A stretch of 64,000 bases of DNA from the NCBI GenBank assembly GCA_018292915.2, contig JACVVK020000005.1:4055001-4119000 (forward strand). The letters are read 5' to 3'. The translations under genes were made by a program, and so were the position numbers. Each line of letters begins with the position of its first letter. Positions within the stretch are counted from its first letter, which is position 1. Source of the stretch: Batillaria attramentaria. Its lineage: Eukaryota > Mollusca > Gastropoda > Batillariidae. Below, piece by piece: positions 25,701 through 39,300 of this stretch. The notes below the pieces were generated by a model. The model worked only from the letters and a program-made list of their open reading frames with translations. It was not told the DNA's origin and searched no databases.

Positions 25701-28700
25701 ACTTACTGACTCAGAGCGCAAGTTCGTCGTGTCTTAACGGTACATCGCCCAAGTCTGTTCTATGTGAAAAGGTGGCGTCCGCGACAGAGTTGGTCCATGC
25801 TTTGCTGTCAGCTGAGGCTGTTGTGTTCGCGTCCAACAACTGGCGCCTCCAGGAGGAGATGATGACCAGCTTTGCCTGCCTGGGCAAGGTCTGCCCGAAC
25901 GACCTGCTGTACACCCGAGTGATACCCATCCTTCTCAACAAAATGAAGCATGGGGTGAGTTGGTGGTTGAGTGATCCAGTCGACAGTTCAGCCCCTAAAA
26001 TCTACCTCAGACTTGTGGTAGGCCGCGTGTTGTCCGTATGTTCTGTTGCGCACCAGAGAGTACTTGATTTTTCAGGCTGACCAGCCTGTGTTGTGTGTGG
26101 GAACAGGTCAGATTAAAAAAAAAACAAAAAAAAACTTCCACCTGTTTTTAGTCTAGATTTTAAGATTTGTTTAGAGTTTTTTTAAACTCTTAAAAGCTGA
26201 TGCAATAATCGCAGTTTTACTTGAAATCTTCAGGTCACTAGGAGCCACTTCAAGCCACTAATACACAATGGCAGCAGTCTGGGGTCTAGCGGAGAAGGCC
26301 CATGCCTTGCGTAATAGTGGCTTGAAGTGGCTGCTACTGGTGTGGAGTGGCTTGTTCTTTTTAACCAGTCTTATCATATAGCGGGCAGGGGGTGGTCAGG
26401 CTTGGGCTCTTAAGAGTTAAGGATGCCCATGAATTTTCAGCAAATTTTCTCATTTCTCCGTAGGAGTTCCTGACAATAACAACTTTGCAACAACCGGCCC
26501 CCGTAGTGTAGTGGTTAGCACTTCGGACTATGGACCGGGAGACCCGGGTTCGAATCCCAGCCGAGGCAAGCGGGATTTTTCCTACCTAGGTCGGCTCCTA
26601 CCCAGAGCGGGTGTGCTATGGGCCCGATGGGGAGCCTGTTGCCACACAGCCGAGTTTCACCCACTTCACGGGTGCAACTTTGGGGGTGCTTCCCTTAGTA
26701 TGACACGTCTTATGATGTGGATGATTACACGGCCGGCACCACAGGTGCCGTAGTTCCCGGGCCTGGTTAATGCCGGGATATTTATGACAGGAAGCGTGGA
26801 ATGCAGCCCTGTCCCTCAGTCCCAAACCACATGGACCTCCATAGCATCATCTTACTATCATCCTCATCTCCATCATCATGCATAATAAAAATTGTCCCAG
26901 CTTCCGAGTCATCCGTGGGTTCCACCCATTACCAGGGAGGAACACCACTGGAGTTGGCAAAGAGTTGGGGCAGCAAAAAAACAAAAACAAAAAAAAAAAC
27001 CTTTGCAACAGAAGTTATTGTCATTCATGCGTCCAGTCAAATGTTCCAAAGAGGGAATAAATGGCGTAGGTGATGATGCATTTACCTGTCTTGGTCCTGC
27101 CACCACCCCCCTCCCGAGACCCCCCCACCCCTCATTTCGTTGCAGTGAAACTGGAATTCTTAGGTTGTTTTGCAGAGGGCATTACCAGTGCGGCATGCTG
27201 CGGCACGCTCGTTGCTAGTTTTGATGCGGAGTTTAAAGAAGCTTGAACAGCGAGAACAACTGACGCATACGTTGATAGAAGGTAAGTCGAGCAATTGATG
27301 CAGTTTAGTGCTTTCTGCATATCGAAGGTTCCCTGCCGGAACGTGCTATTGATGCAGATAGATAGAAGAGAGGTACAGTAGTAAGTAGTAGTACCGGGAA
27401 GTTCTGTCAGGGAAACCTCGATATGCTGGTTTTTGAGGTTTTCCCCCCTATTCCTTCCTTCAAGACATTTTGCTTTCATATTTGAAAAAAGAAGTGATGA
27501 TGTAACACTATCAAAAAGATGACTTGGTAGTATGTGTGTATATTTAGCTAGCTTAGTGGAGCAGTCTTGCCTGATTCTCCCAGTCAGTTATCTGGCAGGG
27601 ATTTTATTTCAATTTACCAGCAGATGTACCCGGCTTTGCCCGGGCTGCGGACTTGATCTGTCTAGTAAGTTTTTGTCTTCCTGTTTGGCGTCAAAAAGGT
27701 CAGTCTGCACAAGGGAAGTAATAAAGGTGAAGTCACCGAACTGAACAATGTTTGCTGCATAGGTTGATGAAGCAGGAGGTTTGATAACCTTACCTAACAC
27801 ATTCTAAAAAAAATATTGTGCAGACTTTTGCCACGGACGGAGTTGTCACAGTCGGGGACTGTTTATTGTGATATGCAAGTACGTCATCGAGCTTTACTCC
27901 AAGGCCTTCTTCAAGGAGCACCTGTTTGAGTACGTGCTATCCTTGACGTCGGACCCTGTTCCTAACATCCGCATGCGTACGTGCGCACTGTTGCCGGACC
28001 TCAAGCGACTGATCAGACTGCCGTACGACAACTCTCTAAAGGGCTCGCTGGAACAGTGCATTCGCAAGATCCTTGTCAACGAAAAGGATAAGGATGTGTC
28101 TTTTGTCATGAAGCAGGTACGATAAAATCAGTGTAGGTGTATGATCTGGCAAATAATTGATCTGCAGCTGTTTAGCCGAAATTTTGACTCTTTTCTGGAC
28201 GCAGCATGAGGCCCTCACTTCTTTGGCAACTGGTACTAGTGGCCTCTAGCACGAGGGGTCTAGGTAGCCTTTTACCAGCTGCAGTTTTGGATGTAAAAGT
28301 GGAAACGAAAGTATGGTCCACATCACGAGGCCCTCGTACAAAATATACTCTTGGTGTCAACTGTAATATCAAGGATCTATGAGTGGAGAAAATGTACAAA
28401 TTTTGACAAGCATGGCTGGTGTGTTGCAGGCAGTGGAGGAGCTTGACCAGATCCCGGTGCAGATGGAATCCATGGTGAGTTCCGTGGCTTGTCTCTTGTC
28501 TCTGCTGACCTTTTTTTTTTCTTTTTTTTTTCTCTTTTTTTCTCTCAGCACATTATGGTCTTCAAGGTCCACAAAACCGGCCTCTGAACTAACAAAGAAG
28601 GTGCTGATGTTCACTTTAGTGTATGTGGGGAGTAGTGAAGGCTGGACTGCACTGTACATGAATTGGCAGTTATACAATTATTTGTCTACACAGCACTAAC

Positions 28701-29624
28701 CCATTGTTAACTATGGTTAGTTTTTTGTTGTTTGTGCATTTTGTTTGTCTTTTTGTGATGGGGTAGCCCACTTTCATGATTCCAAAGCGATGCAAGCTCA
28801 TGCTGACTTGCAATACTTGCTAGACTTGCAACAGCAACAATACTGATATTATCAGTGAGTCCATATGTAGAGTGAGAGACAGGCCGTACATGTATAATGG
28901 AAAGGATGTCGTAGAAAGCCAGCGATGAATTTGACTGATTGACAGTCCACAGGGTTATGCTTTGCCTGTATGCTCGTAATTTGGTCAAATTCTCGCTGGC
29001 TTTTTGCGAGACACTGCGTGACAAATTATTCTCTCTCGTGCTCCGATTAAACATGATGACACGCTGCCGTATTTGTTGAGGCGCAGCTTGTCAGTCGGTC
29101 AAATTGCTCTCCGGCTTTTTGAGAGATTGTGCGTGACAGATTGTTTAGTTTCATGCTCAGAGTAAACGTGATTATGTGCTGCTGTAGGTGTCAAGGCGCA
29201 AGAACTACGAGGACGACGCGGAGGACCAGGTGAAGGAGGAGGAGGAGAGGAACCTGATCGAGAGAGAGGAGCGAGAGAAGAGAGAAGAGGAGGCCAGGGC
29301 CAAGAAAAACTCAAAAAAGGACAGCCTTATCCCCAAGCCCCCGATGGTGAAAAAGACGTCCACAGGTAGCCACCATTCTTGTTGGAGACCACGTAGTGTG
29401 AACTAAATTAAATGCCTGTTGTGGGGCTTCATGGTTGGGGGTGAGTGGGGGGCCCTTGGTCTGATTGAGGCTTGAGTACTTTTAGCATGTGGATCGGAGG
29501 GTGGAGGGTTCAGATCTTGAGAGGACCAAAATTTGTACAAGTTTTTTTTTTTTTTTTTTTTTTCAAGTGCCCCTCTCTCTGAAATCAAGCTTGTGGGGGA
29601 CTGAAGACCCTCCCCCCCCCCCCC

Positions 29625-29677
<53 letters not shown>

Positions 29678-30056
29678 ACACACACAAAATGCTGTTGAAA
29701 TGGAGAATCCTCTGAGAAGGCCTTGTGAATGTGAAGACAGTAAATACGTATCATGAATTTTCTCCCAGCTTCTAACTTGAAAATTAGGTTGAACTGGTTA
29801 TAAGGTGTGTGGGTGAGTGGGGAAGGTGGGGGGGGGGGGGGGATGGGTCATTGGATTCAGGGAAGTATAAAAAGTACATGTATACTTTCTCTGGCAATGC
29901 GGGGGGGGGGGGTGACTGCAACCCTGAGCGCACTGGAGGATTTTGCAAGATTGAACTCTGAGCTTTCAAGTGTGTGCTGCTGGAATTATGCAGCACACTG
30001 TTCTGTCTCATGAGGTGGAATATAGATGTGGATTCCCACTGTTCTATGACCCTTCC

Positions 30057-30091
<35 letters not shown>

Positions 30092-33000
30092 TGTATGTAT
30101 TTAGGTAGGTTGGATGTTCGTGAGTAGGTGTGTAAACATGTTCGTATGTTCAGGTTTTTCTGTGTTTTTGAGTGTATCCATTCATTTTCATATTCATTTG
30201 TTTTTGCTTGTTCTTGCTTCGCGCCTAGAGCTCATAGGCACTTTATAAATCCATATAATTGTTTTTATTATTATTATTGTCTGTTGCTATTATCACGTGG
30301 TCTTTCTGACTGTGTACAGGGAGCAGTGGTCAGCCAGCGGCGAATAAGCCGTCGGTGGCCCGAAGAGAATCCAAGACTTCCACCACCACACCTCCCACCC
30401 AGACCCCCAGCGCAGGTATGACGTGACAAATGAGGATAACCTCTGCTAGAGGGGAGAGACGTTTTGAAACTGAAATCTGTCAGGCTATGTGGCTAGATTT
30501 GATCGTACTGCTTTCTACTTTGCTTTCAACAGGAACGGACTTTTTCCAGGTATCTCAGTTTGCGGGCATGTAGCCTGTTCTGTCAATCAAGGTGATGTAA
30601 TAATTAATGTCCATATTTTTATCTGATCTCACTAGTGAGCAGATTTGGGTTTCTTTCAGCAGTAAATGTAAGCAGCTGTCAAGTTTTAAATAGGAAGTTT
30701 GACATACATAGTTTCATAAGCCAAGACCAAATTTTGCAGTGGGGAAACTACAGAAATGTTTCTGTTGGGGGATGGTGGGGGGGGGGGGGCGTAGACAGAT
30801 CTGGGTTGGGTAGAATATTGCGGTGTTTGGAAAGGGGGGAAAAACAGGTTACGTTCTTTTTTTGGTTTGTAATTACACGGTAGTGATAGTAGCAGACCAA
30901 GAAGAACAAAGGTATGGTAGAAAACTGGTGGGACAAAGTTGACTTTCTATTGTCTTTCAACATGGACTGATTAGAGGAAGATGGGGGGGGGGGGGGTGTC
31001 TCTAATTGTCTAAGAAACTGACTGGGAACTTTGCCCAGTGGGAAATATCAGGTGGAAAATGGCTCTTTGCTTGCCATCGAGACTTCTTTACGCTACACAA
31101 ACATGCCGTTCGTACAGACTGTCTTTGTCTGTATGTAGACCATCTAAAAAAATTGTTCTGTGCTTGCGTTCCTTGCTTTCCTTGGCGAAACAAGGCCAGC
31201 CCAAATGGTGGCTGCGCTTGTCCACAGTGAAGAGTTTCACCGGCTTGCGGTTGAAACACACAAGACACACCAGGCTGGCAAGCCGAGGTTTTGGTTGTGT
31301 GCTTTGTGATAGGTGTTGTATGCTGTATATATTATATATACACACACACACACAAACAATAATTGTCAGTTTTAAACATGTACTTCATGGCGTACATATA
31401 CCTTGAATGTTCCTGTCTTGTTTTCTGTGCTTACGACTATACTCGTACCAATGTTTTTAAATGTGGTTATTTGTGGACAAGCTGTACTGTTTACTCTGCT
31501 GGAAGTGTTTATTTCAAAGGGCTAATTCCATTTTCGTGAAGCCAACTTATGTTTTGGAACAGTTTCGCTTGTGAGCGCTTCAGTACGCTTGAAATGCTCT
31601 ATCTTGATGATCAGTACAGCTCTTAATGTGATACAGTGTTGTTTATACTTTGCACGATCGCTCAACGATTTAAATTCTGCGACTTTTGTTACACTACTGT
31701 AGCGCGCAGTTTGGCCACTGCATTATCGAGTGTGCTTCTGTTGGCTCAGTGCCAGCATTACAGACGCTGTGCAGGAGTCTAAGTGGTGTGATGATAGATG
31801 ATCTGTGAGCGTAAAAATGGTAGCGTTAGCCCTTTTAAACAGTGGACAGCGCCCCCATCTTCCCCCAGTCCAATTTGCTATTCTTGTAGTCAGCTAGCTG
31901 TGTGTGAGAATAGTAACTGTACTTATCTTTGGGGTATATGTTGTAGTGTCACTGACATTAGGTGGGTGTTGCAGTATATATCAGTGTTACAAGATGATAG
32001 CCATGTGGATATGAACTCAAGCCAAAAACGTTATGCAACCCTGCTTTGTGAAATCCTCAACAAATTTTTTCTTAATAACTCACAAATCATAATCAGACTT
32101 GTAAAATCAGTTCATCTGTACTTGGTGTCAGCGTTTAGAGTCCCTTTGGTGTACTGAATATCACAAATAGCCATACTGTCAAATCAAAGCACCATACTTC
32201 ATTCCACGGAAATGGGATTGTGTTTCCCTTCTTCTAGAAGTTTGAATTTGAAAGTGCGCCGAAAAAAAAACCCAAACTGCTACCCAGTTTAGCGGCTTTA
32301 TCAAGAAAAACAGATCCTTTTCTTTCACATTCACCCATAGTCAGTCACTTCCGCCGTGTTTACTACTGTCCGTAATGGGTATAACCTCCTCCTGGTTTGA
32401 ATCACCTCCCGGCACCTCTTTGGCACTCTGTTGACCAGCCGTTTGAGCTTTTCCTGGTCCAAACTGTTCCACTCCTCGTGCATCGTGAAAATATACACAC
32501 GGCAACCTAAGGGGATCAGCTAAAACTGTATTGAACTGCAAAGTCTGAGCGCATTAGCACGTGAAAAAAATGCTTTGTTTTGTGTAAGGTTGCGTAACTT
32601 TTTGGCTCAGAGTTCATGATGGTGGTTAAAATATACACAGTGTTTTTAGTTGTGGTGCATGTTCTGCTATGGGACGTCCCATTTAGTTTTAAAAGTGTCT
32701 AGTAGTTGGGAGATTTTCCATGTAAATCGCTTGGCTCATTAGGGTTGTGCATAAATCTGTTGGAATCATGAAAGAATGGATCTATATGAATAATTTTCAG
32801 TGTAGATTCCAGGGCTTTATATCTGCGTTGGACATCAGTTACAGACAGATCCATTTTCATAATGTCCGATTTGCATGTACTTTCTAACCAAGGTGAACAC
32901 ATGTCCTATAACTTTTGTGCTGCAGTGGACATTATTCAGGACAAATGTTTTATATACTTACTGTCAGCCAGGGCATTTGTCCTGTATGTTCCCACGAAGC

Positions 33001-36000
33001 CCTGAGATTCATTCTAAGCTGTTTTGGGTTTTGCTATGTTTTTGCTGGTCGTCGTATTGCTTAGCTGTGAAGCAGATAGGCAGTATGAGCATGAGACTGT
33101 TTTTCCATCAATAGATTCTTGTACCGGAGGATTAATGTTTTGTCTAGAACTGCATTTCACTGGTGTGAGTTATTCTGATTCATTGAAGTTTACCTGTGAA
33201 TGCGTTGGGCTGACTGCAGTGTGTAACGGGCGTGGGGCTGGTTGTGGTGTCGGGAGCGGCCTGCAGCCCCACATGATCAAGTCCAAGTCGACCACATCCA
33301 TTCCATCCCTGTCCCATATACCTCGCCCAGGTGAGGCTCTCGCACATGACGCCAGAGCGTGCATGACATTGATGGAGGATCTCAACACTCCCTGTCTATC
33401 TCTCCTCCTCCTCCCGAAGCAGTGTTGTCCCTTGTCTAATCGGCTTGCTGAGTTGTGTCCAGTTTTCTTTGCCTAATGTGTCGAGCATGATTGTTTGGAT
33501 GCACCGGTATTTTGTCGGAACATTCCTCTGTATGTGCCCCCTCATCAGGAGATAATACGCCTTGTGGGATGTACTGTATTCTTTCAGCCTATCATACTAG
33601 TGCTGGTATTCTGTGGACTACTGAGTTTCTCCCTTTCTAATGGAGCTGACTTCAGTATGAACCTGTATCGTGTGCACTCCCTTCTCATTTTGGATGGAAC
33701 ATACCACTGGCAGTCAGTGATGCTTACCTAACGTCTATGTTTGCTGTATGTTGGCTTTGCAGTGTCTGACTGCAGTCCCCGTAATGCTGTGCATACTTCA
33801 GTCTCCATCTTGAATATTTCTTGTCAGCTCAAGTCAGGAATTTCAAAATGCATGAAGCTGAGATTTTAGTTTCACTGAAGCCGCCCTTTTTTGTGTGAAG
33901 GTGCATGCAAGCCTTGAGTAGTACGTGCATAATACCTTTTGGTTGTGTAAATGTCTGCGTCAAGTAAGGCTTGAGCATGATAAGTCAACCTGCTACCTGT
34001 GTTCGCTCAACCATCCTGGCATGATTTACGTCATTTTGTCTTCCTGAATGACCCTCTGCCCTGAAAGCTGATGTCATAATTCACCAGGCTCATCGACTTG
34101 GCATGCATTGCGTCAGCATGGGCTGTAATAATGTTGTGTTAGAGTTCTCTGCAGGCTGCATGTACAGTGATTCGTCTCAGTCAACTCTTCTTCTAGATGG
34201 CCTGCAGATATGATTTTTCAGGCATTTTCATCGTTAATCTCATTTGATAGTCACGGTCACTTCACTTAGTTGTAAATGACGGTGTCATATAAATTAGATG
34301 TTCAACTTTTAATTGCGGTTTGGCTGAGATTTGTCAACATGTCACACAGTGTGTCTCATTTGAACTGGTTTACCGATGATGATCTTTTCCCTTATTTTCA
34401 CCTCAGAAGCACGACCCAGCACACCTCCACGGAAGGAACCTTCCTGCAGAATTCCTGTCTACCATTCCTTGCCCCGATCAGGTTGGTTCTGACCCAGACG
34501 ATCTTGCTTTCAGTGGCTGCGCATGTGCATCGCCTGACTTGTGCTGTGGCTTCAGTTGTCTTCTTGTCCTCAGTATCGGTAGATATAGCTGATAGGCCTG
34601 ACCTATGACGCAATCCGGTGTGGTAATAGTCTGAATATGTTCGTGCGAGTGTATGGTACGATATCTTTAGATTGTCTTGCGGCAGTAGTTCCCACACAGT
34701 TGTACGTTTGCATGGTCCCCCAGGAATTGTGGTGTTTGGAAAGAATACACCGACAAAATATTCAGTATGTCTGCAGCTTGGTACAAAGTGCTAGCTACTG
34801 CTGTCTGGGTTAATGTCTCGGCTTACAGAACGGTTTTTTTTGTTTTGTTTTTTGTTTTTTCTTTTTGTCGGTCAGCAAGTTTGGTGTTGTGGTGCATGCA
34901 CATATATCTAATATATATGTACATAACAAATGGATTTCTTGGTCTAAGAGCCAAGTGTAGCTTAATTTTCTTTTTTCTTGTCAATACTTGAGGAGATTAA
35001 GACCTTACAACTCTGTTGTGACTGGGGCTGTTGCTGCGTCCACAACACTGCCCATGCCTGGGCCTGCCCCCATGAAACTTACTACATGTACACACAAAGA
35101 AACCTCTCTAGCAAGCTTCACTAAACACAAACACACTTGACAATTCAGCTGATTTGTGTACTTAATGAAAAATGGATGGAGATTTCAGTTTTGATGAGCT
35201 GTGAGTGATGCGTGACTGAACCTTTGATCGAAGTGTCTCATCACGAATGAGTTAACAAGTTGAAGGGGGAGTGGAATGGCAGGATATCCATTGATCTTGG
35301 ATCAGGGGGGGATGGCTGAACAGAGACTATCAAGGGCTGATCTGTGTTGCTCAGAATCTGCATTCTGTGGTGTCAAATGCCAGTTTTTATATGAGGTGGC
35401 TCATTAGAGCAATGAAAGAGGCCCTCTACTGCATGCTTCAGTATTCGGCTTTTCTTTTTCCACCTGACTGCAGTATCAGTATTGCATGTATGCATTACAT
35501 TGTTGGCAAAGGCTGTTAGGTGAAAGTTTAGGACAATTTGCCAGTTTCTTGGGGATTTTCCTCTTTTCTTTGAATGTTTACTGTGAATCGGTGGTACATA
35601 TGTAGTAGACATGTAAATGCATAGACCTATATTGGATTACAGTTTGGAGATACACTTGGTGAAGCTGTTGCTGCATGCTAGGCCTGTGTACTTGTGATGG
35701 TGTGGTGTTGACGTAAATGATTAACATAGTTTATATGCATGCACTACTTAAATCACTGGGCTCCTTCGGTTGACCAGTATGGAAAGCTGGAATAATTTTG
35801 TGAGTTGGTATTTTTAATGGATGCAATTCTCCTTTTGTGACAGTGGCTGAAATGCCTGAGAAATCATGGTGTTGAAGTTTCCTGAACTTTTTTTTTTTTT
35901 TGCTGGTGTATGGTGCTTCTGATCAGTCAGAGTGGACATTTTGATCAGGTTTCTTATTTATAAGTTAAGTAATATGACAAGCTGAATAGACATTTGTATT

Positions 36001-36291
36001 TTGCGTGACTTCTCTTTCTCTCTCTTTGTGTTCAACAGTAACTGTAATTGTCATTTTCATTCTCACGATACAGGGATAACTTGATATCAAAGACAAGGTG
36101 GCAGCAATGGAGAAGTGAAGTGCACTTTTTTTACTTGTGGTGCAAGTACCAGTCACATGATACTGCAGATGGTTGGTGTAAATCAGGGCCCCCCTAGTTA
36201 AAACCACTCGCTATGCGAACACTTTTATACCCTCGGCCGTTCGCTCGATCAACAGCAAGAGTCGGACATCATACAGATAGTCTGTGACTGC

Positions 36292-36352
<61 letters not shown>

Positions 36353-39300
36353 TGGGGGGGTGGGGGGGGGGGTGTATAATATATATAGTCTGTGATATAC
36401 GTGATAATTAATGTGATGTGTGTTATGGTGATAATTTGTTTTTTATGTTTTATGTCTCTTTTAAGAACTCTTTTATGTCCTGTTTGTATGTTACTGGTAG
36501 ACATTTAATTTCCCGGAAGGGATTAATAAAGTATTGATTGATTGATTGATTGAAATCCGTTACTGCTTTATGGGGGAGCTGGGATGGCCAAATGGCAGAG
36601 CGTTGGACTTCCAATGCTCGTGTCGTGAGTTGGAATCCCGGCTGGGGCTAAATATTTGTGCTGGCTTTTTCATTGTTGCCCCGTCTTTGATATCACCCGT
36701 ATTTGGTGGAAAAGGATGCTAAACTCCCAAACGCCCACCCACCCGTTACTGCTGTATGACTTTGCTTTCAGCCCAGTGATCCAGCACTGTTGATGTCTCC
36801 CCAGACCTGCATGCGGATGCTGAATACACCTGGTCTTTGTGATACATGTACCGTAACATTAATCTATGACTGTTTGCCACCCTATTTTCAGCCCCCACAG
36901 CTGCCGCAGGAAGCGGTTTAAATAAGTCCAAAGCTTCGCCCACCTCACAACGCTCAGGGAACAATCCAGCTCCAGCAGGTTTAGGCGCCGGCCAAAGGTG
37001 ATTACCACTCACCACGCACAGTCACCGTTGACTTAAGTTCTCTCTGGAGAAAGATTTTTTTCAGTGTTAATGGAAATACATATTTTGTAATGTGTTTGCC
37101 GAAATTTATAATTGTCCTTGTGTGAAATTTGTTGGAGACCTTTTTGTTTTCATGCTATTGATCAGCTTAGAGGCAATACTCATATTTTGTAGAAGATACA
37201 TTTTTAGATTATTCAGGAAATGTTTAAAAAACAAATTACAAGTATGTATAACCTTTGTCTTTCCCTACCAAGAAGGATGATATTCTTGCTTTTCTTTAAT
37301 GAAAGAGACAAGTTGTAATTATTCAGTAAGCAGTTCGCAACACAAGATACTAATTCCAAGCAATTAGTCTGTCTTCCCCAGCCAAGAAAAGCACCCGATC
37401 CCAAAGCCTTACTCTTCCCCCGATCAAGAAGGCCGCAGGAGGAGCGTCTCCCCCTGTTGATGTAGGGCGAAGGTCCAGTGTGCCGCTCGAAAAGCGCGGC
37501 TCTCCCTCCAAGAAGCTGCCCAGTAAAATGAATTTCCCACTGGCCAAGAGTCCTCCCTCCAAATAGCCCTCAGGCAAAGCCCTCAGCCCTCGCAGCTCTA
37601 GGATCAGTCCTCAGAAACCAGGCCCTGGTGCCGCTGCTTGGGGAAGCAGCTCTAAGAGCCCCACAAGGGGGACTAGCCCCTGTTCTCGTATGTCTCCGAG
37701 TGGGAGAAAACTCTCTACCGATTCGTCTTCCCCTCCAGGAAAGGGTCGGCCGGCAGCTTACCCCTGCCCAGCCACACGGCGGCCCGCCGCGGATCAATCG
37801 GCAGTGCCAACAGCACGAGTAGCGGTACAGGCGTGTTTCTTATTTGTCCTTTTCTTCTCCTTTTTTTTTTTTTTTTTTTAAATGTCTTTTCTTAAACCCC
37901 GCCTTGTTCTAACCATAGCTGTGTCAGTGTGTGTGTGTGTGTGTGTGTGTGTGTATCCTATGTTGTGCTCACCATCTGCCTGGCATATACTTGAGCTGCA
38001 TCGTGGCATTTTGTGTGAGGCCACACAAGGAGCATCATACATGTATATCCATGTCTGCATTTCTTCTTGCCTAGACAATTGAGAGAATCTTTGCAGCGAT
38101 TTTGTACACGAAGCGTCCTCACAATTCAGTGCTAATGATAACTAGCAGTTTAAAACTGAGAATTAAAAATGATTGATTGATGTCAGTTTATAGGAAGATT
38201 TGTTTAGATATCACTATTTGTATGCATATGACAGTATCATGATTTTTGATGTCAGAATGCCAGGTGTGCCACGTGTTGGTCAGTCACCTCCACAGTTAAA
38301 ACCACAACCCTGAGTTTGAGCACGAGTTTGTTGACCACTGGTTACAATTTCACACTCTAGTTTTCACTTAACGCCGTCATCTCTGACACAGCCGCCATTT
38401 CCATAATCACTCACAGTTAATTAACACTTTTCATGTCAGGTGACAAGTTTTAATCAAATGGATTAGATTATGTTCATTATATTATTCTATGCAGGAATGT
38501 GAAGATAGGTTTCATGTTTGGAGCACACCAGCTACTGTAGCATTTGAAGTTTGTGTCTTTTGGGGGGTGGGGGGGGGGGAGCGGGGCAGGTTGGCAGGGC
38601 CAAATGGGTAGATGTAACTTAGAAGGCTTGGTGCGCTTGACATCATCTTGTGCATGTCTTAAATGATTTCCATTAGTAGATTTAGTTTTGCTCACGATAT
38701 AGCCACTCAGCTGTCATGGTCGTACGGTCAGCGCAGCTTTTTCATGCATGTGGAACTTTAAAAACTCATATGGCAGTCAGGACTTAAAACGATCTGGTCT
38801 CCGATTGAAAAAAAAATTGACATAAAATACCACTGTGCCACCACCACCCAGCTTTTTTTCTTCTTCTCTTCTTACACACCCCTCTGGTGCTGTGCGTGTT
38901 GTGAATGAGATGACTGATTGATCGACTCATTTGGTTTTGTGTTTCCCGGGTCTGTATATCAGGATCCTGATGTATGTTGACTTATTTATGCTTATATTTG
39001 TGGGAGCCAGACCAAAGAAATTTACCAACAATGGGATTAATAACATTATTGTTATATTAATGGTGTGTTTTGAACTATCATGGTGTCAGTACAAACTTAC
39101 AAAAAGATGCAATGGCAAGGAGTTACCAGTTAAATGTTTAGAAAAACATACTTCAAGTGACGATATTTTTTAACAGACCTTTCATGTCTGTTGTGTAGAC
39201 CATCATGTGATGATTTTCTTTTTATTGTTTTTTTTTTGTTTGTTTGTTTAAATCTTTCTTGTCTCCTGCGTCATTGTGCAAAACATTCGGAATTTCGAAG

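Larger units (their letters stand above)
29366..30319 (+). other. PPP4R4 intron, low-complexity rich
   Basis: Contains a T run (29541-29562), C runs with CA repeats (29611-29686), G runs (29827-29842 and 29899-29911) and a run of about 30 C (30059-30090). No other feature is seen. Confidence 0.7.
30416..33219 (+). other. PPP4R4 intron with a mariner relic
   Basis: Besides the Tc1/mariner relic (32011-32618) and G runs, I see no further gene or exon. Confidence 0.6.
34482..36891 (+). other. PPP4R4 intron with LINE tail and SINE
   Basis: The left 1.7 kb shows no recognised feature. The right part carries a GT microsatellite, a LINE 3' tail and SINE family A copy 3. Confidence 0.6.

Noticed and set aside
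25652..25753. Upstream part of the open frame (Ser/Thr-rich) as coding
   Set aside because: Using it needs an acceptor out of phase with the preceding exon; kept only as an uncertain extension.
26500..26570. Possible tRNA gene
   Set aside because: The A and B boxes belong to a SINE head: the acceptor stem does not pair and the sequence continues into a body with an A-rich tail and target duplications.
32341..32541. 66-codon minus-strand frame
   Set aside because: Wrong frame over the Tc1 transposase remnant, which is read in another frame.
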